Source: DAIODI01 sp046349255 (GTDB lineage: Bacteria; Pseudomonadota; Alphaproteobacteria; Rhizobiales; Aestuariivirgaceae). From it: a stretch of DNA of 64,000 nt. The notes beneath the pieces were generated by a model. It did not search any database and was not told the DNA's origin. It saw nothing but the letters and a program-made list of their open reading frames with translations. Where the stretch lies: positions 1,178,001 through 1,242,000 of the forward strand of contig JAXMCR010000002.1 of NCBI GenBank assembly GCA_046349255.1, written 5' to 3'. The translations under genes and the position numbers were made by a program. This document shows positions 35,268 through 43,983 of this stretch, piece by piece (position 1 is the first letter of the stretch; every line of letters starts with the position of its first letter).

Positions 35268-35566
35268 TCATCACCGGCCTTGAGCCGGTGATCCTTTTTC
35301 GGACGACTTCAAGAGGATGGCCGGGTCAGGCCCGGTCATGACGCGTGAAGGTGAGAGGCGCGCCGAGAGTCGTTGGAACCGCATCGACTTCCTCCCCTTT
35401 GTCATGGTCGGGCTCGACCCGACCATCTACTCTTCGACCGCCGTCGCCTGGATCCTCGGGTCAAGCCCGAGGATGACACTGGGGGTGGCGCGGTGCGATA
35501 GCGTGGTCCCCGTACGGTTCACCGGCCGCATCCCCTTCCGTCACCACCGGCCTCGAGCCGGTGATC
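35268..35566. repeat. Single palindrome unit in inverted order (A'-D'-C'-B'-A')
   Basis: The 355-bp gap between atpC and rppH holds no gene. It contains the same four palindromes as the array at 8.8-9.7 kb, in exactly the reverse-complement order: A' (35268-35294), D' (35315-35342), C' (35401-35428), B' (35450-35477) and A' (35540-35566). Even the 21-bp spacer between B and C is recognisably the same sequence reversed. This is one unit of the element in the opposite orientation. Confidence 0.9.
35270..35299 (+). terminator. Rho-independent terminator of the atp operon, built from palindrome A
   Basis: ATCACCGGC (35270-35278) pairs with GCCGGTGAT (35284-35292) around a 5-nt loop, followed by CC and five T residues (35295-35299). 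It lies 32 bp after the atpC stop. Confidence 0.75.
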
Positions 35567-35593
35567 GTTTGCTCGACAGAGGAGGGAGCAGCT

Positions 35594-36100
35594 TCACCCC
35601 GCGAGGTGGCGGAAGGCGGAGACGATGTCGCGGTAGACGTCGCGCTTGAAGGGAACGATGAGGCTCTCGAGGTCGGCCATCGGGACCCAGCGCCAGGCGT
35701 CGAACTCGGCCTTGTGGCCGGCGGGGGCCCTGATGTCGATCTCGGAGTCCGCGCCCTCGAAGCGGGCGGCGAACCACTTCTGGCGCTGCCCGCGCCAGCG
35801 CCCTCCCCAGGCGACGCCGATCAGCTGCGGCGGCAGGTCGTAGTAGTACCAGCCCGGCGCCTTGGCGATGATCGAGGCGGAGCGCACGTGCGTCTCCTCG
35901 TAGAGTTCGCGCAGCGCGGCGGCCTTCGGGTCCTCGCCCTCGTCGATGCCGCCTTGCGGCATCTGCCACCAGTTGCCGGAGCCCTCGTCGTTGTCGGTGT
36001 TGAGCCGATGTCCGACCCAGACGAGGTTCGACCGGTTCAACAGCATGATGCCGACGCACGGCCGATAGTCTTCCTTGCGACCCGTCTTGCCGCCTGACAC
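35594..36100 (-). CDS. rppH: RNA pyrophosphohydrolase RppH
   Basis: Nudix hydrolase that removes pyrophosphate from mRNA 5' ends (or related dinucleoside polyphosphate hydrolase), 168 residues. The Nudix box runs from GGIDEGEDPKAAALREL into YEETH at about residues 51-72. YRPCVGIMLLNRSNLVWVG at the N-terminus and WYYYDLP plus RWRGQRQKWF are RppH hallmarks. Last gene of the leftward block that starts at rplU. Confidence 0.94.
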   Translation of the reverse strand: MSGGKTGRKEDYRPCVGIMLLNRSNLVWVGHRLNTDNDEGSGNWWQMPQGGIDEGEDPKAAALRELYEETHVRSASIIAKAPGWYYYDLPPQLIGVAWGGRWRGQRQKWFAARFEGADSEIDIRAPAGHKAEFDAWRWVPMADLESLIVPFKRDVYRDIVSAFRHLAG

Positions 36101-36140
36101 GCCAATGCCTCCTCGTGAGGGTTTTGCGGATGCGTCCGTT

Positions 36141-37349
36141 CTAGCCCGAAACGGCGCGGTACGCAGCCGTCGCCGGCACCAGCGTGATGCCGCGGTCCTT
36201 GGCGCCTTTGGCCCACTTGGCGAGGGCCGCGATGGTTTCCGGAAAACTCGATCCCGTCACGATCACGAGCCCCTCGCTGCGCGCCATGCCCTCGGCGTCG
36301 GCCAGCGCCTTCTCGATCGCGCCGGGGTTGGTGTCGACGTCGATCACCAGCGCGGCGCTGCGCACCGGCAGGTTGGACTGGCGGGCGGCGTCGTCGAGCG
36401 GCGTGCGCGTCGCCAGCCCCTCGTCGAGGAACACGAGGCCGCGCTTTGACAGTTCATCGAGGATCGGGCTCATCGCATCCCGGTTCGCGGCAAACCGTGC
36501 GCCCATGTAGTTGATCACGCCCGCATAGCCGGCAAAACGGCTCATCAGCCACGACAGGTTGTCGAGGTTCTCCTGCGCGGATGCCGTCGAGAGCAGTGTC
36601 TTCGGGCCGGGGTTCACGCCGGGGTAGCCGAGCGGTTCCATCGGCAGCTGCAGGAACACCTCGTGGCCCTGCGCCCGCGCCCGGTTGACCGTGCGCTGCA
36701 GGTCCGTTGCGTACGGGGCAAAGGCGAGCGTCACCTCGCCCGGCAGCTGGTCGATGGCCTTTGCCGTCAGATCCTCGTTGAGGCCCATGCCGCCGATCAC
36801 AACGGCTATTTTCGGCCCGCTCCCGGCGAGGAGTTCGCGGTGCACGGGGCGCGCATAGACGGTCCATGGCTTGCGCCCGTCCTTGCCGATGCGCGGCATC
36901 GGGCCGTTCGGGCCCTGCTCGACGACCGACTTGATCGGCGCGGCGACGAGCGAAATCGTGGCCGGGCTGATCAGCTCCGCCGTCTGCTGGCCGGAACCGG
37001 AGCCCGAGGCGTCGGAGGGCAGCGCGTCGAGGTCGACGGCGTCCGGCGGCGAGTCCGCTTCGGCGGGATCGGCGGTCGCGACGTCGTTCGGGTCCGGCGC
37101 CGTCGCCTCGCCCTGCTTGGCCCCGGCGATCGAGCCCGTATCGATCGGAACCGCGGTCTGGTCGATCGCGATACGGACCGCGTGGCCCGTTTCGTCCGGC
37201 AGTGGCAGGCGTGAGACCCAGAGGGTGAAGAGGACGCCGAGCGAGACGAGCACGGTGGCTGCGACGCGCAAGGAGCTGGGCCGGCGCGCCATCATGCGCT
37301 GCCAGGCGCTGCGCCGTTTCAGCGGCCGTCTCAGGTCGTCGGTCATCAA
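36141..37349 (-). CDS. Divergent polysaccharide deacetylase family protein (YibQ/DUF610)
   Basis: A 402-residue envelope protein. A cytoplasmic basic start is followed by one transmembrane helix near 27-47 (LRVAATVLVSLGVLFTLWVS), a disordered Asp/Ala/Pro-rich linker to about 150, then a NodB-like domain (IAVVIGGMGLNEDLTAKAI, LAFAPYATDLQRTV, EVFLQLPMEPLGYPG). The usual catalytic metal triad is altered in this divergent family, whose role is probably in envelope processes. It lies between ctpA and rppH, as in other Hyphomicrobiales; the terminator at 37.45 kb separates it from ctpA. Confidence 0.85.
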   Translation of the reverse strand: MMTDDLRRPLKRRSAWQRMMARRPSSLRVAATVLVSLGVLFTLWVSRLPLPDETGHAVRIAIDQTAVPIDTGSIAGAKQGEATAPDPNDVATADPAEADSPPDAVDLDALPSDASGSGSGQQTAELISPATISLVAAPIKSVVEQGPNGPMPRIGKDGRKPWTVYARPVHRELLAGSGPKIAVVIGGMGLNEDLTAKAIDQLPGEVTLAFAPYATDLQRTVNRARAQGHEVFLQLPMEPLGYPGVNPGPKTLLSTASAQENLDNLSWLMSRFAGYAGVINYMGARFAANRDAMSPILDELSKRGLVFLDEGLATRTPLDDAARQSNLPVRSAALVIDVDTNPGAIEKALADAEGMARSEGLVIVTGSSFPETIAALAKWAKGAKDRGITLVPATAAYRAVSG

Positions 37350-37451
37350 GCCGTCACGAAGGGATGAACCCGCGAATCAATCGCACCCGGGGAAAGTATA
37401 GCGTGTGCATCGGCGAGGGAGGCAACGCGTTTTCGGGCATGGCGCAAAGAA

Positions 37452-37480
37452 GAACGGGCGGGGAATGACCCCGCCCGTTC
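37452..37480 (-). terminator. Strong intrinsic terminator after ctpA
   Basis: GAACGGGCGGGG (37452-37463) pairs perfectly with CCCCGCCCGTTC (37469-37480) around a 5-nt loop. Read leftward, the stem is followed by TTCTTTG. It lies 33 nt after the ctpA stop. Confidence 0.82.
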
Positions 37481-37512
37481 CGTGTTCGACTGTAAAGGAC
37501 GCCTGACGATCG

Positions 37513-38874
37513 TCAGTTGCTGCTCTTGGCGGGCTCGCCCGGCTGCGGCGCAGGCGCCGGCTGCTGGGCGACCGGCTCGGTCGACGACTTCGTCGGCTGC
37601 ACGTCCACGCCGTGCAGCACGTCGATCGCGGCCTTGAGCTGCTTGTCCTTTTCCTTCTCCTTCGGCACGTAGGAGGACGATCCCGTCTCCTCCTCGCCGT
37701 TCTGGCTCTTGAGGTGGCCGCGCAGGCTCGCCTCGCCTTCCGTCTTGCCCATCTGCGCCTTGATGTCGTCCGGGATGTCCTGCTCGATCAGGAGATCCGG
37801 GACGATGCCCTTGGCCTGGATCGACGTTCCCGACGGCGTGTAGTAGCGCGCCGTGGTCAGGCGGAGCGCCCCCTGGCTGCCGAGCGGAATGATCGTCTGC
37901 ACGGAGCCCTTGCCGAACGAGCGGGTGCCGATGATCTTCGCCCGCTTGTGGTCCTGCAGTGCGCCGGCAACGATTTCGGACGCCGACGCCGAGCCGCCGT
38001 TGATCAGCACGACCAGCGGCTTGCCGTCGATCAGGTCGCCCGGCGTGGCGTTGAGGCGCTGCGTCTCGGAGGCGTTGCGGCCGCGGGTCGACACGATCTC
38101 GCCCTGCTCGAGGAAGGTGTCGGACACCGACCGCGCCTGGTCGAGGAGACCGCCCGGGTTGTTGCGGAGGTCGACGATCCAGCCCTTCACCTTGTCGGCG
38201 CCGATCTGCGCCTTGAGCTTAGTGATCGCGTCCTCGAGGCCTTCCTGCGTCTGCTCGTTGAACGAGGAGATGCGGATGACGCCGATGTCACCCTCTGCCT
38301 CGAACTTCACCGGCTTCACGCGGATGACGTCGCGCACGAGCTTCACGTCGAACGGGGCTTCCTTGCCCTGGCGGACGATCGTCAGCGTGATCGGCGTGTT
38401 GACCTTGCCGCGCATCTTGTCGACGGCCTCGTTGAGCGTCATGCCCTGGACCTGCTCGCCGTCGAGGTGCGTGATCAGGTCGTTCGCCATGACGCCGGCC
38501 TTCGCGGCGGGCGTATCGTCGATCGGGGAGACCACCTTCACGACGCCGTTCTCCATCGTGACCTCGATGCCGAGGCCGCCGAACTCGCCCTTCGTCTGGA
38601 CCTGCATGTCCTCGAAGCGCTTGGCGTTCATGTAGCTCGAGTGCGGGTCGAGCGAGGCGAGCATGCCGTTGATCGCGGCATCGACGAGCTTCTCCTCGTC
38701 GGGAACCTCGACGTAGTCGGACCGGACGCGGTCGAACACGTCGCCGAAGAGGTTCAGCTGCTTGTAAGTGTCGGTGCTCGCCGCCGTGGCCGGGCTAAAG
38801 GCCTGCCACGCGCCGGTCGCCGCGATGGCTCCCAGGGCAAAAGCACCAAGCGAAATCTTCAATTCCTTGCGCAT
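37513..38874 (-). CDS. ctpA: Carboxy-terminal processing serine protease (S41)
   Basis: Periplasmic PDZ protease, 453 residues. The ATG at 38874 is preferred, giving MRKELKISLGAFALGAIAA as signal peptide (cleavage near residue 33). The cap helix region has LFGDVFDRVRSDYVEVPDE; PDZ domain at about 95-180 (GLGIEVTMENGVVKVVSPI). The catalytic Ser lies in GGSASASEIVAGAL and the Lys in TRSFGKGSVQTI. The C-terminus is a Pro/Ala-rich tail. Such proteases act on lipoproteins and peptidoglycan hydrolases; the envC-like gene directly upstream (stop overlapping its start) suggests a wall-remodelling role. Confidence 0.93.
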   Translation of the reverse strand: MRKELKISLGAFALGAIAATGAWQAFSPATAASTDTYKQLNLFGDVFDRVRSDYVEVPDEEKLVDAAINGMLASLDPHSSYMNAKRFEDMQVQTKGEFGGLGIEVTMENGVVKVVSPIDDTPAAKAGVMANDLITHLDGEQVQGMTLNEAVDKMRGKVNTPITLTIVRQGKEAPFDVKLVRDVIRVKPVKFEAEGDIGVIRISSFNEQTQEGLEDAITKLKAQIGADKVKGWIVDLRNNPGGLLDQARSVSDTFLEQGEIVSTRGRNASETQRLNATPGDLIDGKPLVVLINGGSASASEIVAGALQDHKRAKIIGTRSFGKGSVQTIIPLGSQGALRLTTARYYTPSGTSIQAKGIVPDLLIEQDIPDDIKAQMGKTEGEASLRGHLKSQNGEEETGSSSYVPKEKEKDKQLKAAIDVLHGVDVQPTKSSTEPVAQQPAPAPQPGEPAKSSN

Positions 38875-40325
38875 TATCCGCGTGCCTCTCTGCGGGCCCC
38901 GATCCACCAAGGGGAGGGGTCGATAGCTCCGCCGTTCTTTCTGAATTCTACGTACAGGATCGGGCTGTGGTCTTCCACGAGATCGCCGATCAATGTGCTG
39001 CGAGCCGGTTCATCTCCCATCGTTCCGAGGGGTTCTCCAGGCCGGACAATCTGCCCGGTCTGTGCCGAAAGTGTGCCCAGTCCCGCCAACAGCACATGAT
39101 AGCCGCCTCCGACGTCCAAGATCAAGAGTTGGCCGTAGGAGCGAAACTCGCCGGCGTACTCGACGCGTCCGCCCGCCGGCGCGATCACCTGTGCTTTCTG
39201 CCGCGTTTCGATGAACAATCCCTTGGATTTGCCGCCAAAACCGTCGTCGTCGCCGAATTCGCGCACTTTCTGGCCCTGGGCGGGGTAGTCGAGCTTGCCG
39301 CGGGCTTCGCCGAAATCCGGGGGAACCGGGGGCAGTGCGGCCATCCGCCGCTCCGCTTCGGCCTTCGCCGTGGCGGCGGCCTGCGCAGCTTCGGCCTGCT
39401 TGGCCTCTTCCGCCGCCTTCGCCGCGTCGGCCTGCCGCTGTTCATCGAGGGCGGCGAGCAGATCCTTCAGCGAGCGCGCCTTTTCGGCGAGCGCCTTGGC
39501 GTTGGCGCGTTCCTTGGCGAGCGCATCGCCCGTTGCGTCCGAGAGCGCCCGCTTCTTCGCGATCAGCGCATCGATCTTCGCGCGGTTGTCCGCCAGCTGC
39601 TGCAGGTCCTGGTCGAGGCCCTGCCGCTCCTTAGCGAGTTTCCCGCGCACCTCGTCGAGCCGCGCCATCGATTCCGTCACCTGCATCGACCGCGCCCTGA
39701 CCTCGGGCAGGATCGCTGCGAACAGCATCGCGCCCCGGACGGCGCCGACGGCGTCGTCACGGCCGGTCACGATCGGCGGGGGCGGATTGCGGTCGAGCTG
39801 CTGGAGACCTGCGAGGAGGTCCGCCAGCGCCTCGCGCCGACTGACGAGTTCCACGGCCAGCATGGATTCCGTCTCGTTGAGCTTGGTGAGCCGCGCTTCC
39901 GCCGCCGTCACCATCTGCTCGCGCGCCTGGATGGTGGAGGCGAGCGAGACAAGCTCGTCCGACAGCGCGTCGATGTCGCCCTTGAGCGCCTTGGCCTTCG
40001 CCTTGAGATCCGCTTGGCGCGCCGCGGAGGTGTCGAGCTGCTGCTGGACGGTCGCCAGGTCGGCGGGGGTGGGCGTCACCGCGGTTTCAGCGAGCACGAT
40101 CGCCGTCGGACCGCACGCTGCAAGGAGCGCCACGGCGAACGTCGTCCGGAAGGGGTTCCTCCGGAGCCGGGTCTGGCGTGCAGGGACTGGCGGCAACGGT
40201 TGCTCCGGGACGGTGCGGAGGCAGGCTCCGCGGATAGGGGGCACGCGACGGACGGGAAGGCACGACCGGGGTCGATCTGGCCGGGTGCCGGTCCGTGGCG
40301 AGGAGGGGCGCCGGCACGCCGACAT
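38874..40325 (-). CDS. EnvC-like murein hydrolase activator (degenerate LytM/M23)
   Basis: A 483-residue frame. After a basic, Pro-rich start comes a probable signal segment (FRTTFAVALLAACGPTAIVL, residues 59-78). Residues about 90-340 are long coiled coils rich in Ala, Glu, Lys and Gln. A C-terminal LytM domain covers 350-480. The zinc-binding HxxxD and HxH positions are replaced (GLFIET and YHVLLAG), so this is a catalytically dead activator of the EnvC type, which activates amidases at the septum. The ATG at 40325 gives an unusually long leader; a start nearer residue 45 is possible. It ends on the ctpA start codon. Confidence 0.85.
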   Translation of the reverse strand: MSACRRPSSPRTGTRPDRPRSCLPVRRVPPIRGACLRTVPEQPLPPVPARQTRLRRNPFRTTFAVALLAACGPTAIVLAETAVTPTPADLATVQQQLDTSAARQADLKAKAKALKGDIDALSDELVSLASTIQAREQMVTAAEARLTKLNETESMLAVELVSRREALADLLAGLQQLDRNPPPPIVTGRDDAVGAVRGAMLFAAILPEVRARSMQVTESMARLDEVRGKLAKERQGLDQDLQQLADNRAKIDALIAKKRALSDATGDALAKERANAKALAEKARSLKDLLAALDEQRQADAAKAAEEAKQAEAAQAAATAKAEAERRMAALPPVPPDFGEARGKLDYPAQGQKVREFGDDDGFGGKSKGLFIETRQKAQVIAPAGGRVEYAGEFRSYGQLLILDVGGGYHVLLAGLGTLSAQTGQIVRPGEPLGTMGDEPARSTLIGDLVEDHSPILYVEFRKNGGAIDPSPWWIGARREARG

Positions 40326-40385
40326 TGTTGCCGGTCTTGGTTAACCGGACCTTGCCAACCGCTCCGCCCCCTGGCTTTTCTGCGC

Positions 40386-42134
40386 TCAATAACCGAGCGC
40401 GCAGCCGTCCTTGCGCATGTCGGAAGCACCCACGAGGGTGCCGTGCTCCCAGTCGATCGCCACCGCCTGGGCGCCGCCGATCGGCCGCTTCGGCCGCGTC
40501 AGGCGGTAGCCCATGGACTTGAGGCCATCCGCCACCTCAGGATCAAGCGATGGCTCGGCGTTTACCTCGTCGCTTCCCGGCACCGGAAATACGCGGGGCA
40601 GGTCCATCGCCTCCTGCAGGCTCGTTCCGTAGTCATAGACGCTGGAGAGGAGCGAGGCGTGCGCCATCGCCTGGTAGTGCCCGCCGGTGATGCCGAACGA
40701 AAGTACGGGTCTGCCGTCCGCGACGGCGAGACCGGGGATGATCGTGTGCAAGGGCCGTTTGCCCGGAGCGACTGCGTTCGGGTGGCCCGGCTCGAGCGAG
40801 AAGCTCGTTGCGCGGTCGTGGAACACGATCCCCGTGCGGTCCGTCATGATGCCGCTGCCGAAGACGTGGAACGTCGAGTTGATGAAGCTCGCGGCGTTGC
40901 GGTCCTTGTCGACGACGGAGATGGTGACCGTGTCTCGATGCAGCGGCGGCACGTAGGCCGGCAGGTGGTCGATACGCTTGCCCGGACGGATCATGTCCGT
41001 GAGGCGGCGGGCGAATTGTTCCGAAAGCATCTCGTCCATCGGCACAGCCGCGAACGCCGGATCGCCGACCGCGGCGTTGCGTACGGCGTAGGCCAGTCGC
41101 GTGGCCTCGATCTCCCGGTGATAGCGCTCGAGCGACGCAGCCCCGCCGCTCGCCGGCCGGAAGCCCGAGAGGATGTTGAGAATGAGAAGTGCGACGATCC
41201 CCTGGCCGTTCGGCGGGCACTCGACGATATCGCGGCCACGGAAAGTGGTGTGGATGGGGGTGACGTACTCGCCCCCGGCTGCCTCAAAGTCGGCAAGCGT
41301 GTGGACGCCGCCGCGGCTGCGCAGGCTGTCGACCATGTCGCGCGCGACCTCTCCGCCGTAGAACGCGTCCCGGCCGGTGGCGGCGATCGCCTCGAGGGTG
41401 CGGCCAAGTTCGGGCTGGCGGTGAATCGACCCGACCGGCGGCGCGATGCCGTCCGGGAGAAGCGTCCGGCGCGCCTGTGGTTCGTGCGAGAGATGCCGTT
41501 CCTGGTCGGACCAGTCGAGGTTCACGCGCTCGGCGATCGCGTAACCGTTGAAGGCGAGGTCGATGGCGGGTTGCAGCACCTCGCGCAGCGTCTTCGTGCC
41601 GTGGTCGGCAAGGAGCCTGCACCATGCATCGACCGCACCGGGAATGGTCACGGCGAACGGCGAGCGTCGCGGAATCTCCTTGGTTCCGACGGCCGCGCGG
41701 TATGCTTCGAGCGTAGCCGCCTCCGGCAGGCGGCCGGAGCCATTGAAGGCGACCGGTTCTCGGCCGTTCGGCATGTAGAGGGCAAAGCAGTCGCCGCCGA
41801 TGCCGGTCGATCCCGGCTCGACCACCGCCTGCACGGCGCTGGCGGCAATGGCGGCATCCATCGCGTTGCCACCGGCCTGCAGCATGTTCACCGCCGCGAG
41901 CGTCGCGATCGGATGCGACGTCGCCGCCATTCCGTTCACCGCGTAGACCTGCGGGCGGGTGCTGCGGAAGCGTGCCGGCGCCTTGTGCTTCACGACCCGC
42001 TTCAGAAGGCTCGTGGTAAGGTCGCGTACGCCGTCGCGCAGCCTCGACAACCCGGCCGGTGCGTTCGGAGCAAAGGCGGTGAGGGAGAACTGACGGGGCT
42101 CTTCTGCCGCGGCAGAAGCAGACTTCGATTTCAT
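40386..42134 (-). CDS. Gamma-glutamyltransferase family protein
   Basis: A 582-residue Ntn-hydrolase precursor. ATG at 42134 is preferred over an in-frame GTG at 42182. Family segments: GMAATSHPIATLAAVNML, GGNAMDAAIAASAV, EPGSTGIGGDCFALY and GSGIMTDRTGIVFHD. The self-cleavage/nucleophile Thr is retained in DTVTISVVDKD. It has no classical signal peptide. Family members cleave glutathione, other gamma-glutamyl compounds or acyl side chains. This gene breaks the otherwise standard rlmH-envC neighbourhood, and its base composition is like its surroundings. Confidence 0.88.
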   Translation of the reverse strand: MKSKSASAAAEEPRQFSLTAFAPNAPAGLSRLRDGVRDLTTSLLKRVVKHKAPARFRSTRPQVYAVNGMAATSHPIATLAAVNMLQAGGNAMDAAIAASAVQAVVEPGSTGIGGDCFALYMPNGREPVAFNGSGRLPEAATLEAYRAAVGTKEIPRRSPFAVTIPGAVDAWCRLLADHGTKTLREVLQPAIDLAFNGYAIAERVNLDWSDQERHLSHEPQARRTLLPDGIAPPVGSIHRQPELGRTLEAIAATGRDAFYGGEVARDMVDSLRSRGGVHTLADFEAAGGEYVTPIHTTFRGRDIVECPPNGQGIVALLILNILSGFRPASGGAASLERYHREIEATRLAYAVRNAAVGDPAFAAVPMDEMLSEQFARRLTDMIRPGKRIDHLPAYVPPLHRDTVTISVVDKDRNAASFINSTFHVFGSGIMTDRTGIVFHDRATSFSLEPGHPNAVAPGKRPLHTIIPGLAVADGRPVLSFGITGGHYQAMAHASLLSSVYDYGTSLQEAMDLPRVFPVPGSDEVNAEPSLDPEVADGLKSMGYRLTRPKRPIGGAQAVAIDWEHGTLVGASDMRKDGCALGY

Positions 42135-42238
42135 GAGCGGGACCGATTCCGACTGGGCGGGGGGCACCCTAAGGCGGCTCACTTAGCGCAAACTTAGGGC
42201 TGTTGTTGTCGGCTTAGGTGAACTTCTGGTTGTTTCGC

Positions 42239-42718
42239 CTACCCTGCCCGGTGGTAGGGATGGTTGGCGAGGATCGTCACCACCCGATAGATCTGCTCGG
42301 TGAGCATTACGCGCACGAGGCGATGGGGAAAGGTGGCGCGGCCGTAGGAGATCAGGCCGGCGCTGCTCGTCTTCACGCCGGGGGCCATGCCGTCGGGGCC
42401 GCCGATGACGAAGCCCAGTGTCGGCACCCCTGTTTCGAGCCGTTGCCGGATCAGGCCGGCGAACTCTTCCGTCGAGGTGGCCTTGCCGCCGGGGTCGAGC
42501 GCAAAGAACGGCGCGCCCTTCAGGGCCGCGAGGATGCGCTCGGCTTCCTCTGCCATCCGGTCTGCCGGGCGCTGCGCCTTCGACTGGGGAAGGTCCAGCC
42601 GGTCGATTCCCTTCAGTCCGACGGTGCGGCCGAGCTTGGTCGCCATGGCGACGTAGTCGTCCTCGATCGGGCCGAAATCGCCCTTCGCCTGCCCGACGGA
42701 GGCGATCACGATGCGCAT
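42239..42718 (-). CDS. rlmH: 23S rRNA pseudouridine-1915 N3-methyltransferase RlmH
   Basis: A 159-residue SPOUT methyltransferase modifying m3-psi1915 in 23S rRNA. The SAM-binding knot is LGFVIGGPDGMAPGVK, and the C-terminus LTEQIYRVVTILANHPYHR is diagnostic. It follows rsfS by 27 bp on the same strand, the usual pairing for these two ribosome-related genes. Confidence 0.95.
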   Translation of the reverse strand: MRIVIASVGQAKGDFGPIEDDYVAMATKLGRTVGLKGIDRLDLPQSKAQRPADRMAEEAERILAALKGAPFFALDPGGKATSTEEFAGLIRQRLETGVPTLGFVIGGPDGMAPGVKTSSAGLISYGRATFPHRLVRVMLTEQIYRVVTILANHPYHRAG

Positions 42719-42745
42719 GAGGACGGCGCCCGCGCGGCCGTCAGG

Positions 42746-43162
42746 TCAGTGGGTGGCGCGCTCGCGCGGCGCGTCCGGCGACCACAGCTTCTCGAGGTTG
42801 TAGAAGGTGCGCACTTCCGGGCGGAAGATGTGCACGATCACGTCGCCCGCGTCGACCAGCACCCAGTCGCACTGGGGCATGCCCTCGATCCGGATGGTGC
42901 CGGCTCCGGCTGCCTTGAGCTTTTCGACGACCTGGTCGGCAATCGCCGCCACGTGCCGGTTCGACCGGCCGGAGGCGATCACCATCTGGTCGGCGAGCGC
43001 CGCCTTGCCGTCGAGATCGAGCGACACGACGTTTTCGGCCTTCGAATCGTCCAGGGACGAGAGAATCACGTCGACGAGTGGCGCCGGGCGGCTGCCGTCA
43101 GGCAGACCCTCGACGCGAACGGCGACCTTGCGCGCGCCGCTGCGCTTGTGAAGCGTAGTCAG
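42746..43162 (-). CDS. rsfS: Ribosomal silencing factor RsfS (probable non-AUG start)
   Basis: Binds ribosomal protein L14 and blocks subunit joining. The clear part runs from a GTG at 43069, but that would cut into the first helix (family LxDxIxxxLDD, here LVDVILSSLDD). The frame remains open upstream with no ATG, GTG or TTG before a CTG at 43162, preceded at 8 nt by AAGGAA. That CTG start gives 138 residues, with a 28-residue N-terminal extension as in other Rhizobiales RsfS. Core motifs: ENVVSLDLDGKAALADQMVI, ASGRSNRHV and GDVIVHIFRPEVRTFYNLEKLW. Confidence 0.88.
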   Translation of the reverse strand: MTTLHKRSGARKVAVRVEGLPDGSRPAPLVDVILSSLDDSKAENVVSLDLDGKAALADQMVIASGRSNRHVAAIADQVVEKLKAAGAGTIRIEGMPQCDWVLVDAGDVIVHIFRPEVRTFYNLEKLWSPDAPRERATH

Positions 43163-43312
43163 GTGTGGGTTTCCTTGGTTTCAGGGATGGAGCCGGACCC
43201 TGGCCGTCCGCGTGGCCGGGCTTCGTTCCCGCTCTGGTTATCACAAGTCCAAGAGGCAATAGGTTGCGTCTCTGGTTTGGTGACGGGGTAGAAGGTAAGC
43301 ACTCTGCGACCG

Positions 43313-43972
43313 TCAATCAAGCATCACCGTTTGACGAGGCCGTGACGCCTCCCCGACCGTACGGGATCTCCGGATCGCGGTCGAGCTTTCCGGCCGGAGC
43401 GGCATGGTGAGAAAGCACCATGCCGGCGGCGCCAGCTCCGGCAGCAGGCGCGCGTGATTCGGATCGATACGGTAGTTCTCGAGAACCCTCGCCGCGGGCG
43501 AGGACAGCGCCTTGAGGCACCAGTCCGGCCGCGCAAACACCGCGAGCGGCAAGGTTTCCGGGATCACGCGCCACTCGTTCCAGCGATGCAGTCCGGCGAA
43601 ACTGTCGGCGCCCATGATCCAGACGAAGCGGCCGCGGTCGAAGACGGGCTGCAGCAGACGGAGGGTCTGCGCCGTGTAGCGCGTTTTCAGTTTCGATTCG
43701 ATATCAATGACACGAAATCTCGGGTCCACGCGCTGCACGATGTGTCGGGTCGCGGCGAGCCGCTCCTGAAAATCGCTGGTTTCCCGGGGATCCTTCAGCG
43801 GGTTTTGAGGCGATACCATCCACCACACTTCGCTCAGGTCGAGCCGCGTCAGCGCGGCCCTGGCGATGGCGACGTGGCCGGGATGCGGCGGGTTGAACGA
43901 TCCGCCGAACAGCCCGATGCGCCGTCCGGCCGGGTCCGGCAGGGCCAGGTGGGGCGCCGTGCGTGCATCCAT
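43313..43972 (-). CDS. nadD: Nicotinate-nucleotide adenylyltransferase
   Basis: Adenylates nicotinate mononucleotide to NaAD in NAD synthesis, 219 residues. Nucleotidyltransferase motif GLFGGSFNPPHPGHVAIA is at residues 19-36, the dimer/substrate region includes WIMGADSFAGLHRW, and the C-terminal STAIRRS holds the ISSTxIR-type motif. It is 11 bp downstream of proA, and the rsfS-rlmH pair follows. Confidence 0.94.
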   Translation of the reverse strand: MDARTAPHLALPDPAGRRIGLFGGSFNPPHPGHVAIARAALTRLDLSEVWWMVSPQNPLKDPRETSDFQERLAATRHIVQRVDPRFRVIDIESKLKTRYTAQTLRLLQPVFDRGRFVWIMGADSFAGLHRWNEWRVIPETLPLAVFARPDWCLKALSSPAARVLENYRIDPNHARLLPELAPPAWCFLTMPLRPESSTAIRRSRTVGEASRPRQTVMLD

Positions 43973-43983
43973 GAAGCGCTACG

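Noticed and set aside
38967..42197. 1076-codon rightward open frame
   Set aside because: Antisense to the EnvC-like and gamma-glutamyltransferase genes, both well supported by motifs.
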